A DNA stretch of 64,000 nt from Poriferisodalis sp965226645 (lineage in GTDB: Bacteria; Actinomycetota; Acidimicrobiia; Acidimicrobiales; Poriferisodalaceae): contig CBDDDL010000003.1 of assembly GCA_965226645.1 (NCBI GenBank), forward strand, positions 806,001 through 870,000. Reading direction: 5' to 3'. Each line of letters starts with the position of its first letter. Positions within the stretch are counted from its first letter, which is position 1. Of this stretch, positions 38,301-46,780 are shown piece by piece. The notes beneath the pieces are model-generated. The model was given only the letters and a program-made list of their open reading frames with translations. It searched no databases and was not told the origin of the DNA. A program made the position numbers and the translations under genes.

Positions 38301-39916
38301 GCGGAGTTCTCGATCACATTCAGATCCACGGTCACCGCGCGCTCAGGAACCGCCGACAGCACCACCGACACCGACACCGAACCGCCTTCAGCGGCCTCAT
38401 AAGTGCTTTGACCGAAGCTCGCCGTCACCCGCGGAAAATCATTATCAGCCAACGCCACCGTCGCACTGCCAGGACTCGCCGCGGTCACCCCCTCAGACAG
38501 CCGCCCGAACCCGATCGTCACCGACTCGTCGTCATCGTCGACGCTGTCATCGACCGCGGTCACCGTGAACGTCGCAGTGTCCTGATCCGCAGCGAACGAC
38601 AGCTCCGTCGCCGACACCATGTAATCGCCCGGCAACGCGCCGCCTCCGCCATCCACCGACAACTGCACAGTCACCGCGCGCTCGGGATCCGCTGACAGCC
38701 TCACCTCCACGGTCGCTGCCGTACCGCCTTCGGTGGCTGTGCTGGAAGCTCGACCGAACCGCACTGTCACTGGCTTCGGTGACGTGGGTGTGGTGATGAC
38801 AGTCTCTGTGTCGCCGGTGCCATTTCCGCCTCTTGTGCTGGTGCCCTCTGCACCGCCGCCTGTGTTGGCGCAGTCGTGGGGCGGGTCCTTGAGCGCGAGG
38901 CGTGCAGCCTGGTGCGCGTCGGTGGCACGTTGTGCGCTGCGGCCAGCGGGCAGGGCGTCTCGCAGTGTCTCGGCGAGAGTGTCGGTGTCGCCGACCAGGG
39001 TGATGCCCTGGGGTGCGATGTCGGCGATGGCCCGGCGGGTGGCGTCTCCGAGTTCAGTGGGGGACTGGGCGTAGAGCACGACACTGTTGCCCCACGCCGC
39101 TGCCAGCGCCGCGGCTGCGCCCACATCAGACTGAGACCAGCCGTTCGCGACCACCGCAGCCGCCACACAGTCACCAGCGGCGGTGCGCGCCACGCGTGCA
39201 GCGGTCTCCACACGCGTCGCGCCCCACAGGCGCCGAGTAGAAGTCTGAGGACCGGCCGCGTCGGCCGCTTCGGTGCGGACTTGGTCAGACAATGCTGCTT
39301 CGCCGCCGACCAACTCGATCCGCTGCGGGCGGTAATCGCCCAGCAGCAGTTCGGTTTCGTCGCCGAGGCTGTCAGGGTTCCCATAGAGCACCGCGTCCGC
39401 GCCGTCCGCTGCCACCAGCGAGGCCGCTGCGCCCACATCGGCCAGCGACCAGCCGCTCGCCAGCGCCACTCTCACACCAGAACTGCCATCAGTGCCCAGC
39501 ACCCGACGCGCTGCCATAGCAGCGGTCCCGACCCGCGTAGCGCCCCACAGTCGCTCAACCACGACTCCAGGCGACAGCATGCCCAGCTGCGCCAACACGT
39601 CATCGGATACCGCCGCTGATCCGCCCACCACCAATACACCAGACGGCAGCACCGAAGACACCAGCCCGGCTGCGTCCTCGCCCAGCACATCAACAGCAGC
39701 TGCTACCACCAGCGCATCGACCACGCCGGCGGCCACCAAGCCCACCGCGGCGCCGACATCAGAGGGCGACCCGCCGTTGGCCAACGCCAGTCTCACACCG
39801 CCCTCACTCGGTGCCGGCTGAGATCCCGCGCTCCCCACGGGCACCAACACAGACAACGCCACCGCTACCGCACACAGCACCCCACCAACGCCACCCATAA
39901 ATCTGTGGCGCCTCAT
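35369..39916 (-). CDS. Surface protein D: cell-wall-binding, four Calx-beta, PPC-like, cadherin-like and WSDG modules
   Basis: 1515 residues, the largest family member, from ATG at 39916 (MRRHRFMGGVGG). Order: signal peptide; three cell-wall-binding repeats (35-330), more diverged from A/B/C/E than those are from each other; short linker; four Calx-beta repeats (about 375-820, each with EGG near the start and DDDDESVTIGFG near the end); a pre-peptidase-C-like beta domain (about 825-960; TLEAGTYVIEVAA); two cadherin-like domains (about 970-1170); five to six WSDG repeats (about 1180-1415; GVWSDGETVWLLYREND, IWSDGTTLYMAIRDGW); a last cadherin-like domain (ENARLWKLSVSDGGIGQFHN). From the PPC-like domain to the end it parallels E; the end also matches G. 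No sortase motif. Confidence 0.9.
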   Translation of the reverse strand: MRRHRFMGGVGGVLCAVAVALSVLVPVGSAGSQPAPSEGGVRLALANGGSPSDVGAAVGLVAAGVVDALVVAAAVDVLGEDAAGLVSSVLPSGVLVVGGSAAVSDDVLAQLGMLSPGVVVERLWGATRVGTAAMAARRVLGTDGSSGVRVALASGWSLADVGAAASLVAADGADAVLYGNPDSLGDETELLLGDYRPQRIELVGGEAALSDQVRTEAADAAGPQTSTRRLWGATRVETAARVARTAAGDCVAAAVVANGWSQSDVGAAAALAAAWGNSVVLYAQSPTELGDATRRAIADIAPQGITLVGDTDTLAETLRDALPAGRSAQRATDAHQAARLALKDPPHDCANTGGGAEGTSTRGGNGTGDTETVITTPTSPKPVTVRFGRASSTATEGGTAATVEVRLSADPERAVTVQLSVDGGGGALPGDYMVSATELSFAADQDTATFTVTAVDDSVDDDDESVTIGFGRLSEGVTAASPGSATVALADNDFPRVTASFGQSTYEAAEGGSVSVSVVLSAVPERAVTVDLNVIENSATSDDYMVSATELSFAADQDTATFMVTAVDDSVDDDDESVTIEFGTLPTGVAAASPARTTVSLIDGDVTPVEVSFAAGSYTAAEGGGAVTVTLMLSTEPRRSVDVPLRKIGGTATPDDYTLSPVEVTFAADQRIATFTVTPVDDSIDDDDESVTIGFGTLPVGMTATSPTSTEVTLQDNDDPQVTVSFDKDSYTATEGGTVATVTVKLSADPEREVTVPISVTGGGGAMPADYEVSATELTFDPGQTSADFTVTAVDDNVDDDDSESITIGFGMPPAGVKVAKPRSAQVVLADNDEPLGRVTIRLPAGCALRELVAGNEMPYSSYIDGCPSLYNRDHNSNHAHRNAHYYRMVVRQAGSVTLSVDATTASHLLIRSAGGRIIAQYNKPGAIAHYQLTLTRTLEAGTYVIEVAAYWSHWNDPRRGHTLRYSGSTIARTGPYKLVGLSITDVNLASFAPGTTRYSRNVAGDVQTVTVTPTATLEDAEIAVMPPDADTSTGGHQVNIAAIGTTEITVAANSPMVVDAGIVYRVVLKQLAGTTAPLSDDASLASLSFLGIDIGDFSSGTTEYTYPLGFYERLNGTTATMTATPATGATWTANRSDANDDVDGYQLSIDGDDVILVTVTSQDNSNTRVYRVAPQAPMARDVSKDICKSCDVNSAYGLWANGETMMTASQTANAVHVFDMETKQQTSTLTLSRPMYDRWNAEGPRGVWSDGETVWLLYRENDGWEPHENNLLYAYSLENQNRIPAKDIEFSDEPGSPTALWIDGEKMYQTTYWDVLYVYDFPVVRGISNFDYYPELRELVPQGNTRAIWSDGTTLYMAIRDGWIRVYDAESGRRIPGLDFRPGTSPYPTGIWSDGRTMWVIDSARGYPEAYSMPENARLWKLSVSDGGIGQFHNGKFEYDVEVPAGTTSTTITAEAAFGGGSSSIGFSGTDADDQTEGHQATLTPGEDTQVTITVTAPNGTDTEAYTVTITHAN

Positions 39917-40005
39917 AGCTATGCACTATAGGACCAATGATGACGGATCTATGACACATTCGTCGTATTAGTTCACGCCATGATGACAATGGGCCAATTC
40001 AGGTC
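39917..40005 (-). promoter_or_regulatory. Leader of gene D with GTCAT motifs
   Basis: In gene direction: CATTGTCATCATGGCGTGAACT, then TGTGTCATAGAT and CCGTCATCATTGG, then CCTATAGTGCAT just before the ATG. The first motif and the GTCATA motif keep the spacing seen before genes C and E although the rest has diverged, which supports functional constraint. TATAGT may be the -10 hexamer. Confidence 0.5.
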
Positions 40006-40064
40006 GGGGTGCTGGGACTGCGGCGCTCGTCCGACTTTGTCAGGCCCCTGGAGCCGAGGGCATT

Positions 40065-43000
40065 TCAGCTCGTCGCGTGCGTGATGGTGACGGTGTAGGC
40101 CTCTGTGTCTGTGCCGTTGGGGGCGGTCACGGTGATGGTGACTTGCGTGTCCTCGCCTGGGGTGAGCGTTGCTTGGTGGCCTTCGGTCTGATCATCGGCG
40201 TCGGTACCGCTGAAGCCGATCGATGAGGAACCACCGCCGAATGCGGCTTCGGCTGTGATGGTGGTGGAGGTTGTTCCGGCTGGGACTTCGACGTCGTATT
40301 CGAATTTGCCGTTGTGGAATTGGCCGATGCCGCCGTCGCTGACCGAGAGCTTCCAGAGGCGGGCGTTCTCGGGCATCGAGTAGGCCTCGGGGTAGCCACG
40401 GATACTGTCAATCACCCACATCGTCCGCCCATCCGACCAGATGCCCCTCGGCTCCGGCCGCGGCCAATAGGTATTCGTAGGGTGGGGATTCGTTCTGAAA
40501 TCCAATCCCGGTATGCGGCGAGCGGACTCGGCGTCGTACGCCCGCACCCACCCGTCGCGGATCGCCATGTAGAGCGTGGTGCCGTCGGACCACATTGCCC
40601 GAGTGTTCCCTATCGGGGACGCTTCTGGGCGTTCTGGATCATATTTGATTTTGACGCCCTTGATATCGCGGGTACTTGGAAATTCGTATACGTACAGAAC
40701 GTCCCAAAAGGTGGTCTGGTACATCTTTTCACCATCGATCCACAGGGCGGTGGGGCTGCCCGACTCGTCGGGAAACTCCATGTCCTTTGCGGGCACACGT
40801 TCTTGGGTCTCGCGCGAATACGCATAGAGCAGATTGTTGTCATGCGGCTCCCAATTGTCGTCCTCTCGGTGCAGCACCCAGACGGTTTCTCCATCCGACC
40901 AGAACCCTTTTGTGTACCTTGCATACCTATCGCCAGATCTTGGGAGCGCCAACTCCAGTGTGCTTGTCTGCCGTTTCGTTTCCATATCGAATACGTGCAG
41001 TGCGTTTTGCGTATAGCTCATGGTCATCATCGACTCGCCGTCTGACCACAGACCGTATGGGAAAGCGACATCGCAACTCGTGCAGATGTCCTTGGACGCA
41101 TCGTGTGTCATCGGTGTTTCGGGGGCAAATCGATACACGGGTGTGTTCGCATTGTCCTGGGAAGTCACGGTTACCAGGATGACGTCTGTCCCGTCGATGG
41201 ACATTTGATGACCCGCAATATCTTCGTTCTCGTCCGCGCGGTTCGCCGTCCAAGTCGCCCCGTCGGGGATCGTGGCCGTCACCGTCACGATTGTGCCTTT
41301 GAGACGCTCGTAGAACCCGAGCGAGTACGCGTAATCAGTCTTGTCGGCGCTGAAGTCGCCGATGCCGATGCCTTCGAAGCGCAGACTGACGGGATTGGCA
41401 TCATCAGACAAGGGTGCCGCGGTGCCCGCCAACTGCTTCAGCACAACGCGATAGACGACCAACTCGTCGACGACCATGGGAATGCTCACAGCGACAGTCA
41501 TCTCGGTGGTGCCGACGGCTGCGATGTCGACTTGGTGGCCAACCGTCGACACTTCCGCGTCGGGCGGCATGACCGTAATCTTCGCACCTTCCAACGGGGC
41601 AGACGGGGTCACTGTCACAGTGTGTACATCAGCGGCGACGTTCCGACTGTACTCAGTAGTGCCCGGCGCGAAACCTGCCAGGTTGACATCTGTAATGGAC
41701 AGCCCGGTCAGCCTGTACGCCTCCGGCCGCGCGATCGTCGAACCTGAATAGCTCAGCGTATGCCCGCGACCATGATCTCTGAAATGACTCCATTGCGCTG
41801 CAACCTCGATCACATAGGTGCCAGCCTCCAAGGTGCGGGTCAGCGAAAGCTGATAGAACTGAATCTCGCCAGGTTCGTCGTATAGCGCTATGACTTCACC
41901 GCTCGCCGAACGGATCAGCAGATGACTGGCCGTCGTCGATCTCACCTTGAGGGTCACCGCGCCCTCCTGACGAACCACCAAACGGTAGTAGTGAGCGTTA
42001 CGCCCCGGAATATGGAGCGAGGCGCACCCGCTGTAGTAGCTGGAATACGGCATCTCATCGCCCGCTATCAGATCGCGCAGCACACAACCGGCTGGAAGGG
42101 ACATGGTCACCTGTCCAAGCGGTTCGTCGTTCACTGGATTCGGTGGTGGGGGTGTGGTGACGACAGTGCCTGTGTCGCCGGTGCCGCCTCCGCCTCTTGT
42201 GCCGGCGTCGCCTGCACCGCCTCCGCCGCCGCCGCCTCCGCCGCCTCCGCCTGTGTTGGTGCAGTTGTGGGGTGGGTCTTTGAGTGCGAGGCGTGCAGCT
42301 TGGTGCGCGTCGACGGCGCGTGGTGCGCTGCGGCCGGCGGGCAGGGTGTGGCGAAGCGTCTCGGCGAGAGTTTCGGTGTCGCCGACCAGGGTGATGCCCT
42401 GGGGTGCGATGTCGGCGATGGCCTGGCGGGTGGCGTCGCCGAGCTCGGTTGGGGACTGGGCGTAGAGCACGACGCTGTTGCCCCACGCGGCTGCCAGCGC
42501 CGCGGCGGCGCCGACGTCGGCGTCTGAGCGGCCGTTCGCGATCACCGCTGCTGCCACGCAGTCGCCAGCGGCGGTGCGCGCCACGCGTGCTGCGGTCTCG
42601 ACCCGAGTGGCGCCCCACAGTCGCCGAGCAGAAGCCTGCGGGCCGGCCGCGGCGACCGCTTCGGCGCGCACCTGCTCGGACAACGCCGCTGGGCCGCCGA
42701 CCACCTCGATCCGTTGCGGCCGGTAGTCCTCGAGCAACTGCGCGGTCTCGTCGCCGAGGCTGTCAGGGCTCCCATAGAGCACCGCGTCAGCGCCGCCCGC
42801 CGCCACCAGCGACGCCGCCGCGCCCACATCAGCCAACGACCAGCCGCTCGCCAACGCCACCCTCACCGTGTCCCCGCCGGCGCCCAGCACCCGACGCGCC
42901 GCCACCGCAGCCGTGCCCACCCGCGTCGCACCCCACAGCCGCTCCGCCACAACACCAGGCGACAACACGCGCAGATGAGCAACCACCTCATCGGACACCG

Positions 43001-43298
43001 CCGCCTGACCGCCCACCACCAGCACCCCCGAAGGCAGCACCGAAGACACCACACCAGCCGCGCCCTCGCCCAGCGCACCAACCGAATCAGCCACCACCAA
43101 CGCGTCAACCACACCCCCAGCCACCAAGCCCACCGCCACGCCCACGTCAGCCAACGACCCGCGATTGGCCAACGCCAGCCTCACACCACCCTCGACCGGC
43201 GCCGACTGAGAACCCGCACCCCCCACAGGCACCAACACCGACAACACCGCCACCACACACAACACCGCACCACGCCAACCCCGGACCCGAACATCCAT
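40065..43298 (-). CDS. Surface protein E: cell-wall-binding repeats with PPC-like, cadherin-like and WSDG tail
   Basis: 1077 residues from ATG at 43298 (MDVRVRGWRGAVLC). Signal peptide and three cell-wall-binding repeats (35-330), nearly identical to gene C in DNA, with a poly-Gly/Ala linker (about 350-385). No Calx-beta repeats: the linker leads directly to the PPC-like domain (about 395-525; CVLRDLIAGDEMPYSSYYSG), two cadherin-like domains (535-730), WSDG repeats (740-980; GLWSDGESMMTMSYTQNALH, FWSDGETVWVLHREDDNWEP) and the terminal cadherin-like domain. The tail is nearly the same as that of G and close to D. E therefore looks like D with the Calx-beta cassette removed and the N-terminus of C substituted. 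Confidence 0.9.
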   Translation of the reverse strand: MDVRVRGWRGAVLCVVAVLSVLVPVGGAGSQSAPVEGGVRLALANRGSLADVGVAVGLVAGGVVDALVVADSVGALGEGAAGVVSSVLPSGVLVVGGQAAVSDEVVAHLRVLSPGVVAERLWGATRVGTAAVAARRVLGAGGDTVRVALASGWSLADVGAAASLVAAGGADAVLYGSPDSLGDETAQLLEDYRPQRIEVVGGPAALSEQVRAEAVAAAGPQASARRLWGATRVETAARVARTAAGDCVAAAVIANGRSDADVGAAAALAAAWGNSVVLYAQSPTELGDATRQAIADIAPQGITLVGDTETLAETLRHTLPAGRSAPRAVDAHQAARLALKDPPHNCTNTGGGGGGGGGGGGAGDAGTRGGGGTGDTGTVVTTPPPPNPVNDEPLGQVTMSLPAGCVLRDLIAGDEMPYSSYYSGCASLHIPGRNAHYYRLVVRQEGAVTLKVRSTTASHLLIRSASGEVIALYDEPGEIQFYQLSLTRTLEAGTYVIEVAAQWSHFRDHGRGHTLSYSGSTIARPEAYRLTGLSITDVNLAGFAPGTTEYSRNVAADVHTVTVTPSAPLEGAKITVMPPDAEVSTVGHQVDIAAVGTTEMTVAVSIPMVVDELVVYRVVLKQLAGTAAPLSDDANPVSLRFEGIGIGDFSADKTDYAYSLGFYERLKGTIVTVTATIPDGATWTANRADENEDIAGHQMSIDGTDVILVTVTSQDNANTPVYRFAPETPMTHDASKDICTSCDVAFPYGLWSDGESMMTMSYTQNALHVFDMETKRQTSTLELALPRSGDRYARYTKGFWSDGETVWVLHREDDNWEPHDNNLLYAYSRETQERVPAKDMEFPDESGSPTALWIDGEKMYQTTFWDVLYVYEFPSTRDIKGVKIKYDPERPEASPIGNTRAMWSDGTTLYMAIRDGWVRAYDAESARRIPGLDFRTNPHPTNTYWPRPEPRGIWSDGRTMWVIDSIRGYPEAYSMPENARLWKLSVSDGGIGQFHNGKFEYDVEVPAGTTSTTITAEAAFGGGSSSIGFSGTDADDQTEGHQATLTPGEDTQVTITVTAPNGTDTEAYTVTITHATS

Positions 43299-43400
43299 GA
43301 CAACTCACAATAGACCACCAACAGTGACGCATTTATGACGCAACAGCCATGACAGGTCACGTATACATGACACTGGACATGCCAGGTCCGGAGGCGCTGC
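43299..43400 (-). promoter_or_regulatory. Leader of gene E with GTCAT motifs
   Basis: In gene direction: GTGTCATGTATACGTGACCT, CTGTCATGG, GCGTCATAAATG and CGTCACTG, then GGTCTATTGTG before the ATG, as before gene C. The first element is the palindrome GTCATGTATACGTGAC. Beyond 43400, up to the phosphatase start at 43638, no gene is recognised. Confidence 0.55.
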
Positions 43401-43637
43401 AGTTGTCCGGACTGCGCTCCTTGTGCGAGCGTGGCGACTGTGGTTTTCCACGAGCGCGGGAGGCTCGATGCGCACGCCAACGTCAGGTTGACGCCCGCTG
43501 GGAGACCGTTGATGGTCTGAAGCATCGAAGCCGGGATGCCCCAGGTGCAAGCGGCGGCCATGTCGACCCGTCGTCTCCAAAACCATGCGGTCGTCGTAAC
43601 ACCTTCTCGGTACGGTCAGTTGGGCAAGCCTGAACGG

Positions 43638-44504
43638 ATGCGAGTCATGGTCTCGAGCATTCATGTGGACATCGCGACGCGTGCTGAGGTCGGTCCTCGG
43701 GATCGGCAGGAGGATCGCGTCCGTGCGGTCGTGAACGCTGACGGTTCGTGGGTGATGGCAGTGGCGGACGGGCTGGGTGGTCATCCGTTCGGGGATGAAG
43801 CCGCGCAGGCGGCTGTAGATGCACTGCCTGGCCGGATCGCGGATTCAGTTGAGATGGTTGCGGCTTTCGACGCGGCAAATGCGGCGGCGTGGCAGTTGCA
43901 TCCTGAAATGCGCAGCTTCAACGAGGGACTGTCGTCGGTGATTGCGTTAACGACGCTGGTCGTCGCGGCGTGGACCCCTCAGGGCGGCTTGTTGGTGTCG
44001 TGGGTGGGTGATTCGATGGCGTTCTTGGTGCCAATTGGGGGCGGGCCTGGCTGGCACAGCACACCTCATGGTGGGCCGATGGGTTTCGTCAGTCGAGGCA
44101 TTGGCATGTTCCGCGCGAATCGCGGCGACAGCTACGAGTTGCCGCCTGGTCACCTTGAAAGTCTCAGCGACGATGTTCCAGCAGCGAACGTCGAAGCCTG
44201 GATTCGCGAACAGGGCCTGCTGGTCGTATTGGCGACTGACGGCTTGTTCGACCCGATTTTGGTGGCCCATGATCGGGGTTGGTTCGGTGACGATCCCGAT
44301 GATCTCAGCCTCGGCTTTGCGCTGCCGCCCGACCGGCGAGGCACTGCTGGGGAAGTGGCGGACACGCTGATGGACACCGCACAACTCGTCGGCTTGATTG
44401 ACAACACGACAATCGCCGTGGCTCGCATCACCGACGACCGTGCGGCGAGTCCGGCAGCTCGTCACGCCATTGGCGGACCCAGTCACACAGCTGCAGAGGT
44501 GTGA
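43638..44504 (+). CDS. PP2C-family Ser/Thr protein phosphatase
   Basis: 288 residues from ATG at 43638 (MRVMVSSIHVD); an in-frame start at 43536 would add residues without homology. PP2C motifs in order: VGPRDRQEDRVRA (phosphate-binding Arg and metal Asp, about 18-26), MAVADGLGGHPFGDEAA (metal Asp-Gly, about 41-57), VSWVGDSMAFLV (about 120), VVLATDGLFD (about 197) and IDNTTIAVA (about 255). Compact single-domain form without membrane segment, thus cytosolic, Mn2+/Mg2+-dependent. In bacteria such enzymes reverse Ser/Thr kinase signalling. No kinase gene is in the window. It is divergent from surface gene E with about 340 bp between them. Confidence 0.88.
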   Translation: MRVMVSSIHVDIATRAEVGPRDRQEDRVRAVVNADGSWVMAVADGLGGHPFGDEAAQAAVDALPGRIADSVEMVAAFDAANAAAWQLHPEMRSFNEGLSSVIALTTLVVAAWTPQGGLLVSWVGDSMAFLVPIGGGPGWHSTPHGGPMGFVSRGIGMFRANRGDSYELPPGHLESLSDDVPAANVEAWIREQGLLVVLATDGLFDPILVAHDRGWFGDDPDDLSLGFALPPDRRGTAGEVADTLMDTAQLVGLIDNTTIAVARITDDRAASPAARHAIGGPSHTAAEV

Positions 44505-44512
44505 GCACAGCG

Positions 44513-44644
44513 TCAGACGATCGGCTCGCGATCGCGCAGCCAGCGGTCCCAGCGTTCGCGCACATGTGGGGGCGATGCGGCCACTCGATGGGCACGGCAC
44601 CGAGGCCAATCGGGTGACCCCGACAGTGGCATCGGCCGAGGGTT
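44513..44644 (-). pseudogene. Possible C-terminal fragment of a gene cut by IS30
   Basis: From the IS30 boundary the minus strand stays open to a TGA at 44513, ending HVRERWDRWLRDREPIV, with composition plausible for a real protein end. The rest would have lain where IS30 copy 1 is now. Too short to identify; may be chance. Confidence 0.25.
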
Positions 44645-45709
44645 GGCAAGCTCTACGGGTGGTTGCAAGTGAGTTGAGTGTGGATGTCGTGTGCTGATGT
44701 CCAGTGGTGGAGTCGGCGGGGCATGTGGTTGAGTTTGTCCTCGATGACCGCAAGGCGCAGTTGTGCGATGTCGAGGCTGGTGCCTTTGGGGAGCCATCGG
44801 CGCGTCAGTGCGTTGGTCTGCTCGTTGGTGGGTCGCTGCCACGGCGAGCGCGGCTCGCAGAAGAACACTTCGATGCCGAGCGCGGCTTCGATGTCGGCCC
44901 AGCGGGCCATCTCGCGGCCTTGGTCCCAGGTGAGGCTGCGCACGAGCGCTGCGGGCTGGCGGCCCAGCGCCGCGGCGGCCGCGGCGGCGACCTGGGGCGC
45001 GCCGTAGCCGTCGGGCAGCGCTGCGGTGACCGTGTAGCGGCTGGTGCGCTCTGCGAGGGTGACCGCGGCGGTGAGGTTCGCTTTGCCGACGATGAGGTCG
45101 CGTTCGCAGTGGCCGGGCTGCGAGCGGTCCTCGACGTCGTCGGGCCGGTCGGCTATCGGCCGGTATTCCCCCAGCGGGCTGGGCTTTTGGGCCTGCGCGA
45201 CGCTGCGCGGCCGACGGCGCCGGCAGCGCCGCGGCAGCTTCGCCCAGGTGCCGGCGGGCAGGCCGCTGCGCGCGTCGTTCGCGTAGCACGCCCGATAGAT
45301 CGTCTCCGCGCACACGCTCATGCCCGCCTCGCGCAGGTCCGCCGCGGTCGCGTGCGGGGACCACCTCAGCTTCAAGCGCTCATCGACCGCGGCGGCCAGC
45401 ACCCGATCGGCCGCCGGCTTGGGCGTTCGCTCTCGTCGCGCCCTCGCGCATGCCGACGCGTGCGCCCAGCGGGCGTCATAGCCCGCCCGCCCGGCGCAGC
45501 GGGCCAGCTCGCGATGCACCGTGGACCGATCACGGCCCAGCCGCTGCGCTGCGTCCGCGACGCTGCGGCCCGTCCCGAGCGACGACTCGATGAACACCCG
45601 CTCATCCAAACTCAGTCTCGCTGCCATACTGGACACCTCCATCGGTCGGCTGCATGTGTTGGCAACGGTCATCATGACCGTTCACTTGCAACCACCGATG
45701 GAGTTCGCC
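44645..45709 (-). mobile_element. IS30-family element, type a, copy 1 (1065 bp)
   Basis: Ends GGCAAGCTCTACGGGTGGTTG and GGCGAACTCCATCGGTGGTTG (complement) are imperfect inverted repeats that continue GCAAGTGA. Same length as copy 2 at 48466. The flanking bases (GTT and CGG) do not match, so the target duplication is missing; the sequence to the right is a gene without its 5' end. Confidence 0.88.
44653..45627 (-). CDS. IS30-family transposase, copy 1
   Basis: 324 residues from MAARLSLDERVFIESSL. N-terminal HTH (RSVADAAQRLGRDRSTVHREL), then the DDE core: Asp in GHCERDLIVGK, Asp in LTWDQGREMA, Glu in QRPTNEQTNALTRRW. All three residues are present and the frame is open. GHCERD replaces the usual GHWE/D-x-D, a Trp to Cys change next to the first catalytic Asp, which could weaken activity. 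Confidence 0.9.
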   Translation of the reverse strand: MAARLSLDERVFIESSLGTGRSVADAAQRLGRDRSTVHRELARCAGRAGYDARWAHASACARARRERTPKPAADRVLAAAVDERLKLRWSPHATAADLREAGMSVCAETIYRACYANDARSGLPAGTWAKLPRRCRRRRPRSVAQAQKPSPLGEYRPIADRPDDVEDRSQPGHCERDLIVGKANLTAAVTLAERTSRYTVTAALPDGYGAPQVAAAAAAALGRQPAALVRSLTWDQGREMARWADIEAALGIEVFFCEPRSPWQRPTNEQTNALTRRWLPKGTSLDIAQLRLAVIEDKLNHMPRRLHHWTSAHDIHTQLTCNHP

Positions 45710-45710
45710 C

Positions 45711-45980
45711 GGCTACTTCGGCCTGTTCTGCGCGCAATGCGCCTGCCCTCTCGACGACTGGCCTGAAACCTGCCCGAGGTGTGGAACGGACGCCTACGTG
45801 TTCGTCGTAGACGCCGACCGGCATGGGTTCCCAAGGATCGTCAGCAAGCCGAGTCCCGAAGAAATGGCGGCATGGAGGCAAGAGCTACGTCACGGGGTAC
45901 GGACCGGCGCGATGGATCCATCAGCGCCGCTCCGCGACCTTCTGCGTGGCAGCTCCGATCTTGATCAAACCGAAAGCTGA
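45711..45980 (+). pseudogene. Zinc-ribbon-like protein lacking its start
   Basis: The frame open from the IS30 edge reads YFGLFCAQCACPLDDW, PETCPRCGTDAYVFVVDA and ends SDLDQTES at 45980. Two Cys pairs (CAQC and CPRC) suggest a zinc ribbon. No ribosome-binding site or start codon is found before the first Cys, so the 5' part was removed when IS30 copy 1 arrived. A later in-frame GTG at 45798 could still start a short product. Confidence 0.55.
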
Positions 45981-46046
45981 GTAGGCGCCACGCAGATCAG
46001 GTGCGCCCCCACCGGCCGCCCACCTCACCGGCGATACGCTGGCGCC

Positions 46047-46337
46047 ATGTCTCGGCGTAGTGAGATCCTCGAGCGTCACCGTGAGGCGATCATCGCAACC
46101 GCCCGCAGGCACAAGGCGTCCTCAATTGCCCTGGCCGGCTCCGTGGCGCGCGGCACAGACCACGAAGACAGCGACTGCGACTTCGTGTGCACCTTCGCCC
46201 CGGGGACCACTCTGGTCGACGTAGCGGCCCTGAAGCGTGAACTCAAAGAGCTGCTCGGCTGTGAGGTTGACGTGTCGTCCGAGCGCGCGCTGGAGCCTCC
46301 GTACACATCAATGCTCCGCGACGCGATTTCGCTGTGA
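46047..46337 (+). CDS. mntA: MNT-type minimal nucleotidyltransferase antitoxin
   Basis: 96 residues. The nucleotidyltransferase signature GSVARGTDHEDSDCDF (residues 31-46) provides the GSxxxG loop and the two Asp that bind Mg2+; a further VDVSSE near residue 75 supplies the third acidic strand. In HEPN/MNT pairs the MNT protein neutralises the HEPN toxin by oligo-AMPylating a Tyr near the RNase site. Its stop overlaps the start of the next gene (GTGA), typical for this toxin-antitoxin operon. Confidence 0.9.
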   Translation: MSRRSEILERHREAIIATARRHKASSIALAGSVARGTDHEDSDCDFVCTFAPGTTLVDVAALKRELKELLGCEVDVSSERALEPPYTSMLRDAISL

Positions 46338-46780
46338 CCCGAAGCGACTCGGCACGCATCAGCGACATCGCGCGGGCGGCGGAAATGGCTTCGCGGATTG
46401 TCCAGGAGGGCCGGCTTGCATTCCGTGACGATTGGAAGAACCAGCCTGTCGCAGAACGGATGATCACCATCATCGGAGAGGCCGCTTCGCGCCTGACCGC
46501 CACTACTACGAGCGCTCATCCCGACATTCCTTGGGACGACATACGCGGCATGCGGAATCTCACCATGCATGAATACCATCGCGTCGAGCCGGAGATCGTA
46601 TGGGACACGCTCGTGACGAGCATTCCCGACCTCGTACGAGCACTCGGCCAGGACCCAGGACGGCACCGACCGGCTCGCGGCCCCGGTCTTGACCTGCAGC
46701 CCGCTACCCGCTTCTTCCGACCCGTGGGGATCCCCGACGATCTCGGGGATGGCCCTGCCGCGGCCGAACTGGGCGTGTGA
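46334..46780 (+). CDS. hepT: HEPN-family toxin RNase (HepT, DUF86)
   Basis: 148 residues from the GTG at 46334. The DUF86 layout is clear: DIARAAEMASRIVQEG, AERMITIIGEAASRL, HPDIPWDDIRGMRN. The HEPN catalytic motif is RNLTMH (Arg74, Asn75, His79) followed by Tyr81, the residue modified by MntA partners. HepT cleaves RNA (tRNA in studied cases) when unrestrained. The last 40 residues, after VRALGQ, exceed the usual 110-120-residue length and are Pro/Gly-rich, suggesting read-through of a mutated stop or a frameshift near the end. Confidence 0.9.
   Translation: MTRSDSARISDIARAAEMASRIVQEGRLAFRDDWKNQPVAERMITIIGEAASRLTATTTSAHPDIPWDDIRGMRNLTMHEYHRVEPEIVWDTLVTSIPDLVRALGQDPGRHRPARGPGLDLQPATRFFRPVGIPDDLGDGPAAAELGV

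Noticed and set aside
43305..43630. Candidate gene in the gap between surface gene E and the phosphatase
   Set aside because: Frames on both strands overlap the conserved leader of gene E or lack a start and any family resemblance.
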